DNA of 64,000 nucleotides from Isosphaeraceae bacterium (GTDB taxonomy: Bacteria > Planctomycetota > Planctomycetia > Isosphaerales > Isosphaeraceae): NCBI GenBank assembly GCA_025356475.1, contig JANXSX010000122.1:42004-106003 (forward strand). Reading direction: 5' to 3'. The notes under the pieces were generated by a model. That model did not search any database. It worked only from the letters and a program-made list of their open reading frames with translations, and was not told where the DNA came from. Below are positions 37,255 to 46,270 of the stretch, in pieces (position 1 is the first letter of the stretch; every line of letters begins with the position of its first letter). The position numbers and the translations under genes were made by a program.

Positions 37255-37280
37255 GGGAAGGAAATCACCTTCCTCTTTTT
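37255..37280 (+). terminator. Rho-independent-like terminator after sulfatase gene
   Basis: GGAAGG and CCTTCC form a 6 bp stem with a 6 nt loop, followed directly by TCTTTTT. It lies 80 nt past the sulfatase stop on the same strand. Confidence 0.55.
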
Positions 37281-37285
37281 ACGAT

Positions 37286-37317
37286 ACTCGTTCCCATGGT
37301 CCTCCATGGGAACGAGT
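37286..37317. repeat. Palindrome ACTCGTTCCCATGG / CCATGGGAACGAGT
   Basis: 14 bp perfect arms with a 4 nt loop (TCCT). The arm core is shared with the palindrome at 32968-32999. Confidence 0.75.
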
Positions 37318-37564
37318 TTAGAATTCGACGACAAAAGGAGTTGTCAAAAAAAACTATGGAAAGAGAGGATGGCGAAATCGCTGGGAACTCGGTACATTAC
37401 GCGCGGTACGTTTGTCGAAGGTACATCGCTGATCCGATTTCGTCCGCGCGATCGCCAGGGGAGTCTCCGCTCGATAAGCGACACCAAATGCCGCCCGTAG
37501 GCATGTTTCCGCGCGGCCCGAGACTCGCTCGGGTCGACACGCTCGGATGAAAGAGGGGTTTCCG

Positions 37565-37975
37565 GTGGGTAAGAAGCTTTATGTAGGCAACCTGTCCTAC
37601 AACGTCAGCAGCGCCGATCTCGACACGATGTTCTCCGCGTTCGGTACCGTACAAAGCGCTCAGGTCATCATGGACCGCGACACCGGTCGGAGCAAAGGCT
37701 TCGGCTTTGTCGAAATGGGTAGCGATCACGAGGCCCAGGCCTCGATCGATGGACTGCACGATCAGGAGCACGGCGGACGCCGCCTGACCGTAAACGAAGC
37801 CAAGCCCCGCGAAGATCGTGGTGGCGGCGGCGGCGGTAGCGGTGGTGGTGGTGGTGGACGCGGCGGCTACGGCGGCGGCGGCGGTAGTGGTGGCGGCTAC
37901 GGCGGCGGCGGAAGTGGTGGTGGTGGCGGCGGCCGGGGTGGTTACGGTGGTGGTGGCGGCGGCGGTCGCTACTGA
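37565..37975 (+). CDS. RRM-type RNA-binding protein with glycine-rich tail
   Basis: 136 residues from GTG 37565 (MGKKLYVGNLSYNV), with GAGGGG 6 nt upstream; ATG 37547 is in frame but its N-terminus is unusual for the family. A single RNA recognition motif covers residues 1-80: RNP2 is KLYVGNLSY and RNP1 is KGFGFVEM. It is followed by NEAKPRED and then about 50 residues made almost only of Gly with Arg, Tyr and Ser (RGGYGGGG units). Such short RRM-Gly proteins occur in cyanobacteria and planctomycetes and bind single-stranded RNA, often under cold control. The 3' end of the gene is low-complexity GGT/GGC DNA. Confidence 0.93.
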   Translation: MGKKLYVGNLSYNVSSADLDTMFSAFGTVQSAQVIMDRDTGRSKGFGFVEMGSDHEAQASIDGLHDQEHGGRRLTVNEAKPREDRGGGGGGSGGGGGGRGGYGGGGGSGGGYGGGGSGGGGGGRGGYGGGGGGGRY

Positions 37976-38157
37976 GCCTGGCCGATCGAACAACCGAAAC
38001 CCTTCGATGGAATCATTGGGTGGCGTGCTCGCGTCGTCGTGAGCACGTTCCGATTATGTGTTGACATTGGGTGCAGTAACGGCTGACTTGCTCTAGATGA
38101 ATAGGCCACTTGCGTCTAAACTCCTAGCTCCCGCTTTGAGTTATCGGTCACGCAGGG

Positions 38158-40731
38158 ATGCCCATGCCGCGCAGCGTGAAGATGGATCCGTCGGTCGACC
38201 TCTTGCGCGATCCGATCCGCGCCTGGTTCCTCCAGAGCTTTCCCGCAGGCCCGACACCCTCCCAGTCGCTCGCCTGGCCGGCGATTGACCAGGGCAAACA
38301 TCTCCTGCTCGTTGCCCCGACCGGCACCGGCAAGACTCTCGCAGCATTTCTGGCGATCCTCTCTCAGCTCCACGACGAGTCTGCGCGCGGAACGCTTCGC
38401 CCTGGCCTCCGTTGTGTTTATGTGTCGCCGCTCAAGAGTCTGGGATACGACATCGAGCGGAACCTCAACGAGCCCCTAGACGCGGTTCGAAAGGTTCTTG
38501 GCCTGGAAACCAGCCCCATTCGAGTTGGCGTCCGTACTGGTGATACCTCACCGACAGAACGGCGCAAGCTTCGCGATCAGCCGCCCCACCTCCTGATCAC
38601 GACCCCCGAAAGCCTTTCGTTGATGCTCAGCCAGTCGGCCTGGCACCCCTGTTGGTCAAGCGTCCGGCATCTTGTGGTGGACGAGGTTCACGCACTCGTG
38701 GCCAACAAACGAGGGGCCGATCTCGCGGTGACGTTGGAACGTCTTTCGGCGAAGTGCGAACTCGATCCTCAACGGATCGGCCTCTCGGCCACTTGCCGCC
38801 CGACCGCTCCAGTCGCCCGTTACCTTGTGGGGCCGAATCGGGTTTGCACTGTGTCCGAAGCGGGGGCACCCCAGGGAACTCCTCCGCTGGAACTGCGCAT
38901 CGAGTCGCTCCAGAAGGGGGACGAGGGACCGAATCGTGGTCTCAGTTACCGGCGGCTGATCGACCGGCTTGCACAAGCCACACGCGAGAATCGAACCACA
39001 ATCGTTTTCGCCAACACCCGTGCGTTTACGGAGAAGATCACACACGACCTCCGCAAAATGAACGGTTCCGAGCCGGACTCGATCGCTGCCCACCATTCGG
39101 CCTTGGATGCGACGCGCCGTCGAACGGTTGAGGCCTCGCTCAAGGCTGGTCAACTCAAGGCTGTGGTCACGAGCACAAGTCTTGAGCTGGGCGTTGATAT
39201 CGGTACAGCCGATCAGACGGTTCTGGTCGGACTTCCCGGCGGAGTGTCGCGTTGCTTGCAGCGTGTTGGCCGTTCGGGCCATTCCGTCGACTCTGCGACC
39301 CGGGGCTTAATCCTGGCTGCGACCCCTGCCGAACTCGCCGGAGCCGTTGTCACCGTCGAGGCCGCTCGCCACGGTCGGGTCGAGCCATTGCAATCGATCC
39401 AATCGCCACTGGACGTCCTCTGCCAACAACTGATTGGCATGGCATGCGGCGATGAGTGGTCCGCAGACGACGCGTTCGACTTGGTTCGGCGGGCGACACC
39501 GATGGAAACACTTTCCCGAGCCGATTTTGATGCGTGTCTCGATTTTCTAGCGGGTGATCTTCCAAGTCCACCGGGTGCTTACGAGCCCGAGCCCGGTTCA
39601 ACACCGCGCTGGACATCGCCGCGAATCTGGAAGTCGCGTGGTCTTTTCGCGATCAGGAGCAAGCAGGTCATTCGCTGGTTCTGGAGCAATGTCGGTACGA
39701 TCACGTCCGAAGAATCGGTTCGTGTTCAAATCAATGGAACCGAAGTTGGCACACTTGAAGGAGCTTATGCCGAGCGACTCCAACCTGGTGATACCTTTCT
39801 GCTCGACGGTCGAGCCTGGGAGTTTCGCCGTCTGGAAGGCCTGACCGTTCACGCCCGGCCTGTAGGAACTTCCCCCGACCTTCCTCGATGGACGAGCGAT
39901 CGCCAAGGATTATCGACGGAACTTGCCCGCGACCTCGCGAAGTTCCGGGCCGATGCGTCTCGCAAGCTTCAGGAGAGTGCCTCGGCCTTGCGATCTTGGC
40001 TGGTCGAGGATCACGACCTGGATCCCGACGCCGCAGCGGTTCTTGAAGCGTTGTTCGAGGCTCAGGAAGCGGTCAGTGTGATCCCTCCTCCTGCGGGAAT
40101 CCTGATCGAGCAATCTCCTCACCCGGAAGGTGTGGCTTACACGTTTCACGCACCGCTGGGACGCTCCGCCTGCGAAGCCCTAGGTCGAGCGATCGCCGCG
40201 CGGTTGGGAAAACGGTTCGGTCTCGACCTTGGCTTTCTGGTCGCAGACCTTGGCTGGCAAATTCGACTCCCCGAGGGAGCGATCCTCACCGAGAGCGATT
40301 TCCCAAGTCTCTGCGACCCCCGGGGGTTCAACGAAGATGTGCTGGAAGGGCTCGATCGAGGCGAGTTACCTGCCAGGCGGTTTCGCCACGTCGCTTCGAC
40401 TGCGATGATGGTCCTACGAAATCCCGAAGGGGGCCGGACCCGCGTGGGTGGGATGCTCTGGGTCAGTAAGCGACTTTACCCGTTGGTCAAAGCTGCCTGT
40501 CCCAGTCACCCGCTCCTCAAGGAGACGCGTCGAGAAGTGCTTGAAGACTTGCTGGATGCTCCGACAGCCCTGAGATTCCTGGAGTCACGTCCGGAAGTTC
40601 GCCTCCGCGTACTCCACGGACTTTCTCCATTCGCGGTGGCCTGGATCGATCCTGCAGGAGTGGAAGCACTTCAATTCGAGTCTCCCGCCGATGCGTTGCG
40701 ACGGCTCCACGCCAGGCTGGTGGGCATATGA
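38158..40731 (+). CDS. Lhr-like DEXH helicase, ligase-associated type
   Basis: 857 residues, ATG 38158. The DEXH core is complete: Q-motif region, Walker A APTGTGKT (53-60), the SPLKSLGYD motif, DEVHAL (175-180), LSATCRP, the second RecA domain with TSTSLELGVDIG and the arginine finger motif QRVGRSGH. After the core come the winged-helix and the Lhr-type C-terminal domain (RRLEGLTVHARP, LGRAIAARLGKRFG). Size and order match the helicase found beside PdeM and ATP-dependent DNA ligase in a bacterial damage-response cassette (TIGR04121). Its stop overlaps the ATG of the pdeM gene (ATGA). No ligase or exonuclease partner is in the window. Confidence 0.92.
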   Translation: MPMPRSVKMDPSVDLLRDPIRAWFLQSFPAGPTPSQSLAWPAIDQGKHLLLVAPTGTGKTLAAFLAILSQLHDESARGTLRPGLRCVYVSPLKSLGYDIERNLNEPLDAVRKVLGLETSPIRVGVRTGDTSPTERRKLRDQPPHLLITTPESLSLMLSQSAWHPCWSSVRHLVVDEVHALVANKRGADLAVTLERLSAKCELDPQRIGLSATCRPTAPVARYLVGPNRVCTVSEAGAPQGTPPLELRIESLQKGDEGPNRGLSYRRLIDRLAQATRENRTTIVFANTRAFTEKITHDLRKMNGSEPDSIAAHHSALDATRRRTVEASLKAGQLKAVVTSTSLELGVDIGTADQTVLVGLPGGVSRCLQRVGRSGHSVDSATRGLILAATPAELAGAVVTVEAARHGRVEPLQSIQSPLDVLCQQLIGMACGDEWSADDAFDLVRRATPMETLSRADFDACLDFLAGDLPSPPGAYEPEPGSTPRWTSPRIWKSRGLFAIRSKQVIRWFWSNVGTITSEESVRVQINGTEVGTLEGAYAERLQPGDTFLLDGRAWEFRRLEGLTVHARPVGTSPDLPRWTSDRQGLSTELARDLAKFRADASRKLQESASALRSWLVEDHDLDPDAAAVLEALFEAQEAVSVIPPPAGILIEQSPHPEGVAYTFHAPLGRSACEALGRAIAARLGKRFGLDLGFLVADLGWQIRLPEGAILTESDFPSLCDPRGFNEDVLEGLDRGELPARRFRHVASTAMMVLRNPEGGRTRVGGMLWVSKRLYPLVKAACPSHPLLKETRREVLEDLLDAPTALRFLESRPEVRLRVLHGLSPFAVAWIDPAGVEALQFESPADALRRLHARLVGI

Positions 40732-41396
40732 TCACGCTCGAAGGCCCCGATGGCTGGCTCCTGACGTCCGAATCGGCAACCTATCACCCAGTTGAGCGGG
40801 TCGCCGTCATCGCCGATGTCCACCTCGGCTACGAGTGGTCACGCGCCGCAGCCGGAGATAGTCTGCCTCCTCATACGCTCGAAGACACGTTAACCCGGCT
40901 AGCCCGTCTGCTCGACGCCGTCGTCATTGAACGCCTGATCGTCGCGGGCGACCTCGTCGAGAAGGCAGGGCCTTGTGTCCGGACCGCCGCCGACTTGAGG
41001 ACGTTGCGGAACTGGCTGGGCGAGCGTGGTGTCGCCCTCGTCACCATCCATGGGAATCACGACCCGCGACGTGGACCGACCTGGCCCATTTCGATCGAAT
41101 TGGCTGGCTGGACGATCACCCACGGGCACTTGCCGATCTCGGGAGAACGGACCATGTCAGGCCATCTGCATCCGGTGATTCGATCGGGGAGCTTGACGGC
41201 CCCGTGCTTCCTCGTAAGCCCAAAACGGATCGTCTTGCCCGCGTTTTCCCCGAATGCGGCAGGCCTGAATGTGATTGAGTCGCGCTGGCCTCAGGCATGG
41301 ATCGCGGAGGGCCTCCGCTGCGTTGCTGGAGCAGGGGGGGAGTTGCTCGACTTCGGACCCCTCGCCGATCTCATCGCTAAGTCCACGCTCCGATAG
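40728..41396 (+). CDS. pdeM: Ligase-associated DNA damage response metallophosphoesterase PdeM
   Basis: 222 residues. The calcineurin-like metal motifs are in order: DVHLG (Asp30, His32), VAGDLVE, IHGNHDPRRG, ITHGHLP and MSGHLHP. This pattern and size match PdeM (TIGR04123), the small phosphoesterase/nuclease that accompanies the Lhr-like helicase. Four bases overlap the helicase gene (ATGA), so the two are translated together and probably act in one complex or pathway of DNA repair. Confidence 0.92.
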   Translation: MITLEGPDGWLLTSESATYHPVERVAVIADVHLGYEWSRAAAGDSLPPHTLEDTLTRLARLLDAVVIERLIVAGDLVEKAGPCVRTAADLRTLRNWLGERGVALVTIHGNHDPRRGPTWPISIELAGWTITHGHLPISGERTMSGHLHPVIRSGSLTAPCFLVSPKRIVLPAFSPNAAGLNVIESRWPQAWIAEGLRCVAGAGGELLDFGPLADLIAKSTLR

Positions 41397-41465
41397 ACGA
41401 GCTGCGGATCGGGGTGATATTGTAGGAATGTAGCATCTCGCTCGGATCATAAGAGGGTCCCGGTC

Positions 41466-42710
41466 ATGTCCCAGCGCTACCCCTGCGGCGGAATCAGCCG
41501 TCGCCAATTCCTGGCCGTTACCGCGTCGGCTTTGCCACTGGCAACGTCAGGTCTGAGGTACGTGTCCGCCCAGGAGCCCAAAGCCGCCAGGTCCGCGAAG
41601 GCTCTAGAGCTTCAAGGCAAGCTTGGCGTTCCCGGTCCTTGGCCCGGTCGCGTGGTCGAATGCCGCCACCCTGGCATCGTCAAGGCAGACCGAGTGCGCG
41701 ATCGCGACGCAATGCGACTCGCGATGAATCGTGGTCTAACCGAACTGACTGGTGCCGATGACGGGGTCGAAGCCTGGCGAACCTTCTTCGAGCCCGGCGA
41801 CGTCGTCGGTATCAAGGTCGTTCCCAACGGAGTCCCCAACGCGCCGACATCGATCGAGTTGATCCTCAACGTCATTGAGGCCCTCGAATCGGCAGGTGTC
41901 AAAAAGCGTGATATCATCGTCTATGACCGCTATAAAGAGGAGTTCATGGGGGCGGGTTATCAGAATCACCTGCCTGAAGGGATTCTCTGGGGGGGGCTGA
42001 CTCCCGGCTCCGACAATCCTGAACCCGCCCAGCTCCGGATGAAATGGCCCGGCGGTGACCCGGTCTCAGGTTACGACCCCGACGAATTCGTCGAGATGAA
42101 CCTGGTCCACCGTGGTCACGATCCCAAAGATGACCGCAACCTCCGCTCGCACTTGGGGCTGCTCGTCACCCGCAGGGTCAACAAGATCATCGGCTTGCCA
42201 GTCCTCAAGGATCACGGCTCCGCAGGTGTCACAGGGGCGCTCAAGAATATGAGCCACGGCTCGGTCAATAACGTGGCCAGGTCGCACAGCACCCCCGACA
42301 CCAACTCTTGCAATATGTTCATCCCTGAGGTTGTCTCGCATCCGATTATCCGCAAGAAGTTTGTTCTTCAGATCATGGACGGGTCGGTGGGGATCTACCA
42401 GGGAGGTCCGTTCGGACGTGCCGGCGATAAGCACTGGACCTGGGAGAATAATGCCCTCTACGTGGCGACCGATCCCGTTGCACTCGACCACGTCGAGTGG
42501 AAGACAATCGACGCCAAGCGGAAGGAGATGGGCCTCGCCTCCGTGGGGTCCGTTGGAAAGCTCGGCCAGGACTCCGAGCGTGAAGGCTTCGACATGAGAC
42601 AGCCCCAGCATATTGCCTTGGCCGGCAATCTCGGGCTCGGAAACTTTGATTTCAAGTCCCCCATGGGACGTCGGTTCAGCATTGACCATCGCGTGATCCA
42701 AGCCATCTGA
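41466..42710 (+). CDS. Tat-exported DUF362 domain protein
   Basis: 414 residues with a twin-arginine signal (SRRQFLAVTASALPLA). The body matches DUF362 (PF04015): VVGIKVVPNGVPNAPTSIE, IIVYDRYKEEF, IIGLPVLKDHGSAGVTGALKNMS, VLQIMDGSVGIYQGGP, and YVATDPVALDHVEW. DUF362 members are often ferredoxin-linked or of unknown function; no ferredoxin cysteine motif is present here. It follows pdeM by 70 nt on the same strand. Its stop is only 3 nt from the stop of the convergent DUF790 gene. Confidence 0.92.
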   Translation: MSQRYPCGGISRRQFLAVTASALPLATSGLRYVSAQEPKAARSAKALELQGKLGVPGPWPGRVVECRHPGIVKADRVRDRDAMRLAMNRGLTELTGADDGVEAWRTFFEPGDVVGIKVVPNGVPNAPTSIELILNVIEALESAGVKKRDIIVYDRYKEEFMGAGYQNHLPEGILWGGLTPGSDNPEPAQLRMKWPGGDPVSGYDPDEFVEMNLVHRGHDPKDDRNLRSHLGLLVTRRVNKIIGLPVLKDHGSAGVTGALKNMSHGSVNNVARSHSTPDTNSCNMFIPEVVSHPIIRKKFVLQIMDGSVGIYQGGPFGRAGDKHWTWENNALYVATDPVALDHVEWKTIDAKRKEMGLASVGSVGKLGQDSEREGFDMRQPQHIALAGNLGLGNFDFKSPMGRRFSIDHRVIQAI

Positions 42711-42713
42711 ACC

Positions 42714-43964
42714 TTAATCCCCCAACCCGAGTGAAGCCAACTTCTCGCCAAGAAAGCCGTCGAGTAAGCTGGCCAGCTCGGGTGCGTTGGGGATTGTCTT
42801 GAACCTGAGAACAGGGCCGGAGAGGTCCTCCAGCGCCCCTTCGTCCACTTTCAGTTGCTCGGAGATTGCCAGCACGTAACGCTCGGGGCCATGTTTGGGC
42901 AAAAGCTTGAGCAAGCGGTCGAGGCTCGTTCGCTTCCAGAATCCGACGACTTCCACAAAGACATCAATGCCCGAGGCTTTGTGGACAAATCGGTAGTCGG
43001 GCACCCAGATCCCCTCGTGGCCCATCTCAATGACCTCGGTCGCCTCGCTCACTTCCCAGGCCGGGGCAACCTGACGGAATCGGTCCAAGAATGCAGTCAT
43101 CTCAACAGGGACAAATGTACCTTCGTCGGCTGAATGAGTCACAAGACCATCGGTGTTTTCGAGCTGGAACGAACGAGGTTCCCGTTTCGGTCCCCAGCGC
43201 AACTCGGCATTGAGTCGAAAATCAACGCAGTGCAAGAGCGCTGGTAGAAATAAGGCCATCTGCAACCCGTACTTATTGGTGGCGCTGAAGAGGCTAAGCG
43301 GACCGTCGAGGTGGAGCGTGTACCCCTCCTTCATGGAACCTTCGACACGGTAGAGGAGTCGATGGAACTTGAGACGGCGGAACAGTTGACGATACCTGGA
43401 CGGCTTCTCGTGCCGAACCTCCACCGTGACCAGCACTGAACGGAGCATCACGGCTTGCGCGAGTGCAACATTGTAGCGATCGATGAGTCGCTGGGCGGTC
43501 ATATCCTCGAATTTGAGCAGTCGATTCTCATCCTTCAGGTCTGCGAACAGAGCTGTCGTGATTTGTTCGGAACTGAGGTGGAGTGTGTCGGAAACCGACT
43601 TGAGCACATCATCGCGGCGAAATTTGGCGTGGTGACCGGCTGCTCGATTCGCCGTACGCTCCCTGGCAGCCGCTGTGAAAACCGCCTCGCGAAGTTGTTC
43701 TGGAGGTATATCCGCGACGACTTCGAACTCGGCTCGATCTTCAAGAACCTTGGCGAGTCCGCGATGGATCAATGTCTTGGGATCTTCCCCAACAAGCTCT
43801 TCGAACTCCGACTCGATCTCGCCACGGGTCCGTCCGACCCCCTCACGGAACAGCAACAAAAGGCTCTCGGCCACTTCGAGCCAATCTTGGTGATCGCGGT
43901 GGATATAGAGCGGGACAACCCGGCTCTTGGCCATGCGGACTCGGACGAGATTACCAGTGAGCAT
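42714..43964 (-). CDS. Bax1-like DUF790 nuclease, partner of XPB-like helicase
   Basis: 416 residues of the DUF790 family (PF05626), known in archaea as Bax1, binding partner of XPB, a structure-specific endonuclease. The N-terminus MLTGNLVRVRMAKSRVVPLYI is diagnostic. The middle has AQAVMLRSVLVTVEV and KYGLQMALFLPALLHC. The C-terminal nuclease fold shows PDYRF (Asp323) and VFVEVVGFWKR (Glu338, Lys344), a PD-(D/E)xK-like set. It lies 130 nt downstream of the XPB-like helicase gene on the same strand, the arrangement seen in archaea. A role in removing DNA lesions is inferred from the archaeal pair. Confidence 0.9.
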   Translation of the reverse strand: MLTGNLVRVRMAKSRVVPLYIHRDHQDWLEVAESLLLLFREGVGRTRGEIESEFEELVGEDPKTLIHRGLAKVLEDRAEFEVVADIPPEQLREAVFTAAARERTANRAAGHHAKFRRDDVLKSVSDTLHLSSEQITTALFADLKDENRLLKFEDMTAQRLIDRYNVALAQAVMLRSVLVTVEVRHEKPSRYRQLFRRLKFHRLLYRVEGSMKEGYTLHLDGPLSLFSATNKYGLQMALFLPALLHCVDFRLNAELRWGPKREPRSFQLENTDGLVTHSADEGTFVPVEMTAFLDRFRQVAPAWEVSEATEVIEMGHEGIWVPDYRFVHKASGIDVFVEVVGFWKRTSLDRLLKLLPKHGPERYVLAISEQLKVDEGALEDLSGPVLRFKTIPNAPELASLLDGFLGEKLASLGLGD

Positions 43965-44094
43965 GGTGGGTCATGGGTTGAGACGCCAAACGCAAGTGAC
44001 GAGGAATTCGTATCACCCAATCTTACATCATCGCAACGTGAACGGACTCGGGGTCAACGCATTTTCGAATCGAACACGCGTATCAAAGTTAGTT

Positions 44095-45504
44095 TCAGGA
44101 CTGCGTCGTGGGTGCGGTGCCACCATACGCGTCATGCTGCCTCCGCCGATTTGACGTGTACTCTTCGGTGGTGTCGCGAGTGATCACTTCGTAAAGTATC
44201 GCCTCTTTCGACCCCGACTTCCTGAGAATTCGTCCTAGACGTTGCACGTGCTCGCGGATACTGCCCGACCCCGACAGGATGATTGCGACATTGGCCTCAG
44301 GTACGTTGACGCCTTCGTTGAGGACCCTCGACGTCGCGACGATTGGATACTCGCCTGAGTTAAACTTCAATAAGACGTCGCGACGTTCCTTGGTCTTGGT
44401 CTGGTGAGTGATGACCGGGACCAAGAATTGACGGGCAATCGTATAAACAGTAGCGTTATCATGAGTAAATATGAGGACGCGATCACCGTTGTGACGTTCG
44501 AGTAGTCGGTCGAGCAGACTGAGCTTGGCGGGGGCGGCCAGAGCGAGCGTCCTTTGTTCCCGGTACGCGAGATAGGCCTGTCTTCCGGCAGCGGAGCGGT
44601 GGGCGGCGAACAAGAACTGCCCCCAAGCCCCGGGACGACGCATGTCGATGCCATTATCCGCAAGGAAAGCCCGGTACGTCTCCCGGTCGGATTCGTAGCG
44701 ATACCGTTCCTCTTCCGTAAGGGCGACAAAGAGAGTCTCGATCTTGTAGTCGGCAAGATAAAGGCCGCGAAGTTGCGTGATCTCACGTCGATAGACGATC
44801 GGGCCGATCAGGTGATCGAGTTGGGTATGGGCGTTATCGGCGCGCTCTGGAGTTGCGGTCAGGCCCAGCCGGAAGGGGGCGATCGCACAGGTCGCCGCCA
44901 GGCCGTAGGTTGGACCGGGAAGGTGGTGACACTCATCGAAGATCAGTAACCCAAATTTCGAGCCGATCCTCTCCATGTTCATATAGGCGGAATCATACGT
45001 CGTCACCGTCAGCGGTTTAATGTCGTAGGATCCACCGCCGAGCAGCCCGACTTCGGTGTTGAAGACGAGTGTGAGCTCGTCGTACCACTGGTTCAGCAAG
45101 TCGATTGTCGGCGTCACAATCAGTGCTGGTCGAGAAGCTCGTTCGATGGCCAGATTCGCCAGGTGGGTCTTGCCAGTTCCGGTCGGTAGGACAACCACCC
45201 CTCGGCCCCCACTCGCCCACCAGGTATCGAGCCCTTCCGTCTGGTGAGGGAACGCGGCTTTAGAAACCCGCATGGGCCAAGGAGTCGGGCCGTAGTCGCG
45301 TGCGTCGTCCGTGTATGCGATCTTCTGAGTACGTAAGGATTCGACGATCGATCGATACCAGATTGCTTCTGCTCGAAAGGCCTTCACTCTCGGATCAAAA
45401 CGCAGGCCCGGAAGTCCGCGCGCGTCGTCTTCGGGGAGACCTTCCACGAGGACGGTTCCGCCTTCGAATGCGAGTCGCAGGGGAGCGGTCGATGTGCTAC
45501 TCAT
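44095..45504 (-). CDS. XPB/Rad25-like DNA helicase
   Basis: 469 residues, close to archaeal XPB length. It has an N-terminal damage-recognition-like domain (RLAFEGGTVLVEG, FDPRVKAFRAEA), then Walker A LPTGTGKT (106-113), the DEXH motif as DECH (190-193), GLTATPERADN, a middle insertion of about 60 residues (244-310), RVLIFTHDN, TSRVLNEGVNVPEANV and the arginine-finger motif QRLGRILR (421-428). The RED motif of archaeal and eukaryotic XPB appears here as RAD. Upstream of the DUF790/Bax1 gene on the same strand, it makes a helicase-nuclease pair. Confidence 0.92.
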   Translation of the reverse strand: MSSTSTAPLRLAFEGGTVLVEGLPEDDARGLPGLRFDPRVKAFRAEAIWYRSIVESLRTQKIAYTDDARDYGPTPWPMRVSKAAFPHQTEGLDTWWASGGRGVVVLPTGTGKTHLANLAIERASRPALIVTPTIDLLNQWYDELTLVFNTEVGLLGGGSYDIKPLTVTTYDSAYMNMERIGSKFGLLIFDECHHLPGPTYGLAATCAIAPFRLGLTATPERADNAHTQLDHLIGPIVYRREITQLRGLYLADYKIETLFVALTEEERYRYESDRETYRAFLADNGIDMRRPGAWGQFLFAAHRSAAGRQAYLAYREQRTLALAAPAKLSLLDRLLERHNGDRVLIFTHDNATVYTIARQFLVPVITHQTKTKERRDVLLKFNSGEYPIVATSRVLNEGVNVPEANVAIILSGSGSIREHVQRLGRILRKSGSKEAILYEVITRDTTEEYTSNRRRQHDAYGGTAPTTQS

Positions 45505-45661
45505 CGCTCAGACGCCCATCTTGGTCCGACGGAAGACATTGGCAGTTGAGGATTGCTCTGCCTCGTATTCACGTGCCGGAGATTCGCCAACAAACTGAGC
45601 GTACTCTCCGCATTCATTGTGACGGATTCTTCCACAAGACGATACCTGGCCAGACAATCGA

Positions 45662-46240
45662 TTAACGCACACCAACGGCCCGGAGTTCGCTGGGCAGAAG
45701 TTTCCGCCACTCGCCTACGGCTAGATCTCCCAGATCGATCGGGCCGATCGCGACCCGTACTAGCCGCAACGTGGGGAATCCCACAGCCGCCGTCATCCTC
45801 CGCACTTGGCGATTCCGACCTTCGCGAATCGTCAGGCGGAGCCAGGCTGTCGGTACGTTCTTACGAAACCGGATCGGAACCGAGCGGTCTGGCAATCCGG
45901 GGGAAGCGGTCAGGAGCTCAACCTCCGCCGGACGTGTCGGGCCGTCGTTGAGTGTCACTCCCCGACGGAGGGCGACCAGAGCCTCTTCGTCGGGAACCTT
46001 CTCAACCTGGACCAGGTAAGTCTTGGGATGTTCATAACGAGGATCGGTTAACCGATGTGCGAACGGGCCATCATTGGTCAGGAGCACTAATCCTTCACTA
46101 TCACGATCCAGCCGCCCGACAGGGTAGACGCCTGAGACTGGAACGAAATCCTTCAATGTCGCTCGACCCGACTCGTCGGTGAATTGGGTCAGGACATCGA
46201 AGGGTTTGAACAGCATAAGATACTGGTAATCGTTGTTCAT
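45662..46240 (-). CDS. Pseudouridine synthase, RluE type
   Basis: 192 residues. It has the RsuA/RluB/E/F family signatures: the N-terminal MLFKPFDVLTQFT, the catalytic aspartate motif GRLDRDSEGLVLLTND, HPKTYLVQV, and IREGRNRQVRRMTAAVGFPT. The N-terminal S4 RNA-binding domain is missing, as in RluE, which modifies 23S rRNA. That target is an inference from architecture. It lies between the XPB-like helicase and the P-loop ATPase, all on the minus strand. Confidence 0.92.
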   Translation of the reverse strand: MNNDYQYLMLFKPFDVLTQFTDESGRATLKDFVPVSGVYPVGRLDRDSEGLVLLTNDGPFAHRLTDPRYEHPKTYLVQVEKVPDEEALVALRRGVTLNDGPTRPAEVELLTASPGLPDRSVPIRFRKNVPTAWLRLTIREGRNRQVRRMTAAVGFPTLRLVRVAIGPIDLGDLAVGEWRKLLPSELRAVGVR

Positions 46241-46270
46241 CTGTGCTCGTTCACGGCATAAGATTCAGCT

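Larger units (their letters stand above)
37176..37564. other. Gene-free region between sulfatase and RRM protein
   Basis: About 390 nt. It contains a terminator-like hairpin (37255-37280), a dispersed palindrome (37286-37317), an A-rich stretch near 37343, and the upstream leader of the RRM gene. I see no coding sequence in it. Confidence 0.6.

Noticed and set aside
37397..37993. Minus-strand frame of Ala/Thr repeats
   Set aside because: It is the antisense reading of the glycine-rich tail of the RRM protein.
38061..38095. TTGACA as promoter of the Lhr-like helicase
   Set aside because: No acceptable -10 box at 16-18 nt spacing.
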